Below are positions 58,293-64,000 of a stretch of DNA of 64,000 nt, one piece after another (position 1 is the first letter of the stretch; every line of letters begins with the position of its first letter). Origin of the DNA: Manduca sexta (lineage: Eukaryota; Arthropoda; Insecta; Lepidoptera; Sphingidae); assembly GCF_014839805.1 (NCBI RefSeq), contig NC_051123.1, forward strand, positions 4,322,727-4,386,726, written 5' to 3'. A program made the position numbers and the translations under genes. The notes below the pieces were generated by a model. The model was not told where the DNA came from, ran no database searches, and was given only the letters and a program-made list of their open reading frames with translations.

Positions 58293-58724
58293 GCTAAAGG
58301 ATTCCTAGATCAAAACTTTTTTGCTTAGTATGTACTGTATGCGTTCTGAACTCATAATGGCATGACTCAGTATTATTTGTAATTTATACCTGATTACTTA
58401 TAGGTGGAGGCTTGTAATTAGCGAATGAAGTTGTTATGTAATTTTATTCCACTAGATATGTTATTAGTCTATAAGCCTTCCAGGAAGTAAATAAATAAAA
58501 TTAGACATATACTTAGGTAAATGGTAAAAAATATTATATTATAATTAAAAATATCTACGTATAAAAGTAAATTGTAACTACTGGAGAAAGGCGGTTTTTG
58601 AGCACAAGTAGGCAATCGACATTATCTTTTCGAGCTAAGAATAAACAACCGACTTCTGAAATGACATAATTTTATTTTATAATTACTCGGAAAAATACAT
58701 TTTATTTTTGACGATCAATAGTGA

Positions 58725-59320
58725 TATCTTTAAACGGTTCGTCAAAGAATATTACTATATTCAGTGTAAGCCGCCGTTTTTGTGAGAAAAAAAAAAATAA
58801 ATAATTGTTTGACTGCTCACTGGATAAGGACCCAAAGATCCCCCAAGGACCACAATAATAATATAATATCAGCCCTGTATTATATACTTGCCCACTGCTG
58901 AGCACGGGCCTCCTCTACTACTGAGAGGGATTAGGCCTTAGTCCACCACGCTGGCCTAGTGCGGATTGGTAGACTTCACACACCTTCGAAATTCCTATAG
59001 AGAACTTCTCAGATGTGCAGGTTTCCTCACGTTGTTTTCCTTCACCGTTAAAGCGAACGATAAATTCACAAAGAATACATACATGATTTTTTAGAAAAGT
59101 CAGAGGTGAGTGCCCTTGGGATTTGAACCTGCGGACATTCGTCTCGGCAGTCCGTTCCACACCCAACTAGGCTATCGCCGCAAGGACCACAAATGTCGAA
59201 AAAATTAAGAAGCAGTTCTCTTTTTTTTAACTATAGAAGGAAAATGTCGATCACTAGTGCCTGTCGAAGAGTGGGACCACAGCGTTACCTACGTAACACG
59301 TTATCGTGAAATATAATATC
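58725..59320 (+). repeat. Rep-E copy interrupted by SINE-A
   Basis: TTTAAACGGTTCGTCAAAG to CTCCCTGG-like GGACC before the SINE and AAGGACCACAAATGTCG to GTTACCTACGTAACACG after it match 45225-45490. Confidence 0.78.
58856..59181 (-). mobile_element. SINE-A nested in Rep-E, with target-site duplication
   Basis: AAGGACCACAA occurs at 58845-58855 and 59182-59192. The uninterrupted site in the copy at 45225 reads AAGGACCTCAAATG. Confidence 0.93.
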
Positions 59321-59369
59321 AATATAGGTTTTAACGAATCACTCTTAAAAACACATTAGTAATCAATAT

Positions 59370-59522
59370 TAATAAATAAAGCTGAAGAGTTTGTTTGAAC
59401 GCGCTAATCAGGAACTACTAAACCCATTTTTTTTTTCACTAATAGGAAGCGGTATTACTCCTGAAAAGTATAGGCTGGAAAAACTTTTACACGCGAGCGG
59501 ATCCGCAGACAAAAACTAGTAC
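59370..59522 (+). repeat. Helitron-like dispersed repeat, short copy
   Basis: TTAATAAATAAAGCTGAAGAGTTTG ... CGCGAGCGGATCCGCAGACAAAAACTAGT, a diverged relative of 33499-33756 and 53415-53610. Confidence 0.45.
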
Positions 59523-60780
59523 ATAATAAAATTGCATATCACAATGACTTGATTGTTATACTAATTATAGCTCTTATGTAACATTACTAGACTAAAGTAA
59601 CGCCAATGGAACAAGACGTAAATTGTAAACAGAAGTACCCAGGGCATGACAACATTTGGTCACCTTATAACTTTTTGAGTGGTTTTTATTACTTAACGAA
59701 CGATATACAAGCGAACATAGCAACTGCAGCGGCATACAAAGGGGAAATGGGAATAGGAAGAAGAGGAAGCATGAATAAAGTAGAAGAAATGTTCCTATGA
59801 TGGAAGGTACGGAATAGAGGAGGGAAAATGTTTGCAGGCCTTTTTAGGACCTAATGTGTGGATGCTATCAAACGGTATACGCACATATTATGTTGGGACA
59901 CTTCGTAAAGGTTTAGGGAAATATTAACTGGCCTGTCTTAAAATAAACAATTTTTTTTTTTACTAGGCTTATGCAATTTTTTTTCCACAGATTTTGACGA
60001 AAAGATACAGCCCGCATGAATATAAGCAATTTATGCAAAAACTTTATTTGATGTATTTAAGAATCAAAAGCCTATAGGGCAAAGAAAGATCAGTGGTTTC
60101 TGTACTTTTAAAATAAGAAAATGCAAAAAATTTAAAAAAATAAACGACCAATAAAGTACAATTGAGATATCTGGGTATACATTTTCAAGAATGTTACTAG
60201 TACTTTTAAAATTAGATATTGCAAAAAAATAAACGACCAATGAAATAACTCTGTGTATACATTTTTAAAAATGTTATCGACCACTGCAATTGTTTTCACC
60301 TAATTTGTTATCTCGGCTCCCTGTTTCTTTTATATACTTAATGATTTGTTAGTGTTTAAAGATGATTTTTTATGTATGTTACAATATTTATTCGCAAATC
60401 ATTTTATTAAGGAATAAATTCCATTTTCCTATATAGTTATTTTTCAACACGAAAATCTACATAATATGTAACTGACCGATAGAATTTTGTAGTTAAGTGA
60501 AATCTCTCAACCAATATCAGCCCAGCCTACTGGGCAAATCATTATAGAATCTTTATTATAGAAACTTTCATGTGAAGCAGAAGGAATGCAATCTATGTAT
60601 ATCTTATATTATCTATACTGCGAAGGCTGCCATGCACTATGCAGTCATCACTGAGAAACAGACTTGTTATCACAGCAATGCTCCGTCCTTAGAAAATAAC
60701 AAAAAGTTACACTGTTACTATAACTTAATATTACATGAGGTGTGTGCGTTACTTTTTTTTATCATCTTGCGAACATTGGA
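59523..60780. other. Intergenic, no gene seen
   Basis: Includes a purine-rich repeat copy (about 59730-59920). Two neighbouring segments, about 60130-60200 and 60210-60280, share AAAAAATAAACGACCAAT(A/G)AA and GTATACATTTT, i.e. a degenerate tandem duplication. Confidence 0.5.
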
Positions 60781-61175
60781 CTAAGTCCCTAACCCTATGT
60801 GTACCCTACACTGGTATACCAACCAAAAAGAGCAGTGGCATTCTACGGTGCATATTGAATGCCACCAAGGTATCTTGCACTAAGATAGCTACGCGGAACC
60901 GTCCCTGCGTGATGCCGCATTGCGATATGAGGGGGCTAAGATGCCCCCGGTGTCTAAAACATGCCTTGGGCGTCTACGACAGCGGGAGACGTACTTCTAT
61001 TGCCTACCAGCTCGGAGTCGCTAAGATTGAAGTAGTCGAAAGATCAACCCCCTACTATTCCCCCTGTGACTTTCACTAAGCCTCATTTAATCGCCTACTG
61101 ACAGTTAATGGTCTAACTTGATGCGTGACGGGCAACGACATATTGCCGCTGGTGAGCGTGCTCCCGCGCAGTTAC
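60780..61175. repeat. Unassigned GC-richer segment, probably a repeat
   Basis: An open frame covers 60735-61079, with a GC content well above the surroundings and ATGCCGCATTGCGATATGAGG, GGGGGCTAAGATGCCCCCGG (a hairpin). It ends GTGAGCGTGCTCCCGCGCAG followed by AT-rich sequence. I recognise no protein domain; an ancient mobile-element 3' region is the likeliest explanation. Confidence 0.4.
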
Positions 61176-61938
61176 AAAACATTTAATAAATAAAATATTG
61201 ACAGCAAAAAGTTACCAAAAAGACGTGTGCATGTAAATATAAAAACATGCTTGTGTTTTAATAATATTTTACCAATATATAAAGTTTAATTATTTTTCGT
61301 TAATTTTAGTGACTTTTGAATTCGGTTATTTTTGGTTAATTATTTATAAAACACATTTAATTGAATACAAAAAGAATCGTTATCATCCTATAATATTTTG
61401 AGGAATTCTCGACTGTATCGTCGAAGTGCAAAGTCAAACAACAATACTTTTAATTTGTTGGTATGGTGACGCTATACTGAACACAGCACAGACAAAATCA
61501 TCAATCAGTTCCTTCCGCATCTCGGAGGTTCGAGATCAATCTATGATATCTTTAATATAGGTAATAGTATTTTGAAGCTATATTGAACCCAACACAAAAA
61601 TAATCACCAACATCCTATTCGATTTTGAAGAGTTCCCTTCTGCATCTTCTAAGTTTAAAGTCCTATATCAATAAATTAAAAACGAGACCATTCCAAATCT
61701 ATATAAAATTAAACGCAAAAAAAAATAATTAAAATCGGAACACGGTGTAAAAAATTATCGCGGAACAAACATAAATAAATTACGAATACACGACACTTTT
61801 TCCTTTGAAGTCGGCTTAATAAGCCAGGCTTTCGTTCTACATACATATACATATTTTAATTATCTCCGTCGTCTTTCGATAAGTAAGACAATAAGATAAC
61901 TATTATTCGTTTAAGAACGTAAGGAATATCTGATTAAA

Positions 61939-61962
61939 TCAGTCCATATTTAAAGTTCGCGC
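61939..61962 (+). promoter_or_regulatory. Candidate core promoter of gene G
   Basis: TCAGTCC at 61939 and TTTAAAGTTCGCG starting at about 61949 precede the putative 14-nt first exon. Spacing from TCAGT to the second ATG is about 64 nt. The TTTAAAGTTCG core is shared with gene F. Confidence 0.42.
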
Positions 61963-62002
61963 TGTGAAGTCGCGTTCGAAAGCTAAATTATCGAAGTTCA
62001 TG

Positions 62003-62016
62003 ATGACCGGATCCAG
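62003..62016 (+). CDS. Gene G: putative first coding exon of a further array member
   Basis: ATGACCGGATCCAG followed by a GTATGT donor has the same length, phase and residues (MTGS plus two bases) as the first coding exons of C (MTGF), D and F. A second ATG lies directly before it at 62000-62002, so the start may be one codon earlier. A TCAGT initiator-like site lies 60-64 nt upstream, followed by TTTAAAGTTC, as in the other copies. No exon-2 homologue (the HWY...GKI region) is visible in 62017-64000, so the rest would lie beyond the window behind a first intron of at least 2 kb. It could instead be a stranded exon of a dead copy. The call rests on a very short match plus its promoter context. 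Confidence 0.62.
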
Positions 62017-63204
62017 GTATGTTTTTATTATTAATTATCCAATAAATAACTAAACTATTTCGTTTAAAACTGACGTTTTTATTATTTATAATGACGTTAT
62101 AATTATTATGGATATTATTCCAAAATCAAACCTTAGATAATTTATTTGGAAATTATCTTGTATAAATAAGAACTGAGTCGCATGAGAAGAAATTTAAATA
62201 ATAGAAAAAAGAATTTAATTATATTTAAGCCTCGCTTACAACTTCACGTAACCCTTAATTTAATTTTTTATTTTGAAATACACAGTCGAAAAAAATTACA
62301 CTGAATAACCATTATTTCTATTTTATACAAATCTTTTGTCGTGAATTGTCAAAATCCCTTTCAATCTCTCATATGAGTTGCGTAAAGAACTCACGTCCAA
62401 AGGGTCAAAGTCTACAACGGCACCGGTTTGAACCGTGCGTCGTCTCGTCAGCGTTAAAAGTTTTATGTGATACATTCGATGTTCAGTGATAACCGTCATA
62501 CCAAACTATATAAATCATTAAATATGTGAGTTGTGTAAGTGAAATAGTTTGAAATGTTTATATTCCGTGAGGTAAGTCTTTATTCGGCGGATAATATTTT
62601 AATCTAATGATAAACAAACGTCCTTTCAGGGGTAGATATCAATATTATATCGAAGGTTGAAACGCAAATTAACTTAAGCGATATTTATTTGTGACACAAT
62701 TTCATATATATTTAAAATCAGCACTTTTTTCTGCCTGCAATTAGACTTTCAACTGCGATATAATATTGATGATATAATCTATAGCTTCAAAGCTATCTTA
62801 CAATCTAGAATGTGGGACGACTATAGCATGTATACCCTTATTTATTATTACCCACTCAAGAATCAGGTCAAATGGATTTAGCATACAAAAGAAAATTGAT
62901 AAAGGTAGAGAAGAAGTTTTTTTTTTTCTTAGATATTTTCAAATATGCATAGCCCCTTTATAGGATTAGGTATAAAGTAGATGAACTTTACAGATATGAG
63001 CACTGTAATATTATAAATAAAGTGTTGTTCCTGGCTTCGCCCCCTAAAAAAACTTTTCCGTTACAACATTCCCTAAAACACTTTAAGAGCCGGCGCATAT
63101 ATGGGGGAGCGCAACGTAGAGAATTTTTTACTGTCAAACTATTATGGACATTGTCTTCATTGAAGTAATATTCAAAAACTATTAACAAAACAATGTAACG
63201 CACT
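62017..63204. other. Putative first intron of gene G
   Basis: No exon-2 homologue of the array is found. ATG 62554 followed by TTTATATTCCGTGAG and a strong GTAAGT donor is an isolated start-plus-donor pattern of unknown meaning. Confidence 0.4.
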
Positions 63205-63485
63205 TTATTGTTGCCTGATGATAAGCGATACGAACGCCAATAAACAGCAGAAACACCATCTTGAATTACAAAGTATTGTTTGGTATTCCACTGCGCTCGC
63301 CATCCTGAGACATGAGATGTTAAGTCTTATCCAGTCTATGTCCAGTAGTTACACTAGCTATAATGTCCTTTAAACCGGAATACCACAGTGATTACACACT
63401 GCTGCTTAGCGGCAGAAATAGACATTGCTGTGGTACCTACCCAGGCGGACTCTCACCTTTGAGAGACCTACCACCAGTAAACACA
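63205..63485 (+). repeat. Rep-D copy, uninterrupted
   Basis: TTGCCTGATGATAAGCGATACGA, AACAGCAGAAACACCATC, CTCGCCATCCTGAGACATGAG, GCTTAGCGGCAGAAATAGACATTG, CCTACCACCAGTAAA. Provides the empty site for the SINE at 29587. Confidence 0.78.
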
Positions 63486-64000
63486 AGAATAAATACAAGT
63501 TATTTTTTTTATCCTACGTAAAGAAAGACTCGCTAACCGCTGTTTTCTATAAAAATTCCTAATCTATATTTTCGATCCGAAAATGGTTCATCCAGAACAA
63601 ACATTTATTAGACATGCTTATAGATTATCAGCCTTACTTATAAAAAAATCGCAAAGCTATGCTTAGTTAAAACACAAATTTACTCGATCAGCTGAAGTCA
63701 AAACCCGCCATCTTGCCTCTTAAAGATTTAAACTAGGAACTGGTGATGTTTTTGACAGCTATTTAAGCAATTCTTAACCACCTCTTAACGGTAATATAAG
63801 TTTATAAGTACGATTGATAATGTTTTGATTGGTTAGCTCTTGGCATCGGATTGAAGTTTATAATGGGATTATCAATTGATAAAGGCTGCTAATGCCCTGA
63901 TAATAAAGAATATCATGTTTACTGCAGCACTTAATATTTGTACCTCTTTTTACGAAGAAAAATTATCAGGACTCTATCACTTTTATTCTCAAAGAGGTAG
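63486..64000. other. Right edge, no gene seen
   Basis: AT-rich. A segment near 63650-63680 (AAAAAATCGCAAAGCTATGCTTAGTTAAAACACAA) resembles 34280-34315 in gene D intron, so a diverged dispersed repeat is likely. Confidence 0.4.

Noticed and set aside
25164..59166. A family of roughly 80-codon open frames with near-identical peptides at 20884, 25164, 29606 and 58918
   Set aside because: All lie inside SINE-A copies on the SINE strand; SINEs are non-coding and the frame is broken in other copies.

Overview
The window looks like nuclear DNA of a moth or butterfly. It is AT-rich, has GT-AG introns, and carries several interspersed repeat types typical of lepidopteran genomes: ATT-tailed tRNA-derived SINEs, a second SINE family, MITEs and decayed non-LTR elements. 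The species cannot be named from the sequence alone.

The genes form one plus-strand tandem array of paralogues of the adenylate-forming (ANL) superfamily, of the insect 'luciferin 4-monooxygenase-like / 4-coumarate-CoA ligase-like' type. In order they are: gene A (29-2610, 3' part only), gene B (4530-15338), gene C (19105-29072), gene D (32061-41666), pseudogene E (42426-44660), gene F (46261-54578) and gene G (first exon only, 62003-62016, running off the right edge). B, C, D and F can be assembled completely, exon by exon, into proteins of about 556-565 residues with no frameshift. Each keeps the P-loop (TSGTTGxPK), the YG[LM]SE motif, the TGD motif and the C-terminal catalytic lysine (TTK). 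None ends in a peroxisomal SKL-type signal. The luciferase HHGF segment appears to be replaced by PLQW, so acyl- or aryl-CoA ligases are more likely than light-producing enzymes. Substrates are unknown.

Exon structure is shared, with a start codon in a 14-nt first coding exon, but it differs in informative ways. One internal intron is missing from C and D only. B appears to have lost intron 1. Pseudogene E has lost its 3' half and carries splice-site, nonsense and frameshift lesions. Exon 10/11 (the C-terminal domain) is GC-rich and almost identical in C, D and F, although neighbouring exons differ by about 20 percent; exon 3 is almost identical in C and dead copy E. Both patterns suggest gene conversion. 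An initiator-like TCAGT about 60 nt upstream of the ATG and a TTAAAGTT-like element recur in front of most copies.

The rest is introns and intergenic DNA filled with mobile elements. About fourteen SINE-A copies are present, many with clear target-site duplications. There is a 1.27-kb non-autonomous piggyBac-like element with TTAA duplications (27034-28302), a Harbinger-like MITE with TTA duplications (8126-8508), other MITEs, a minus-strand LINE with a reverse-transcriptase ORF (about 54886-56390), RTE-like LINE fragments (about 4905-5325 and 31005-31165), a near-perfect 364-bp palindrome (2998-3361) and a long TA microsatellite. Several nested insertions can be dated relative to one another because an empty paralogous site is present in the same window.
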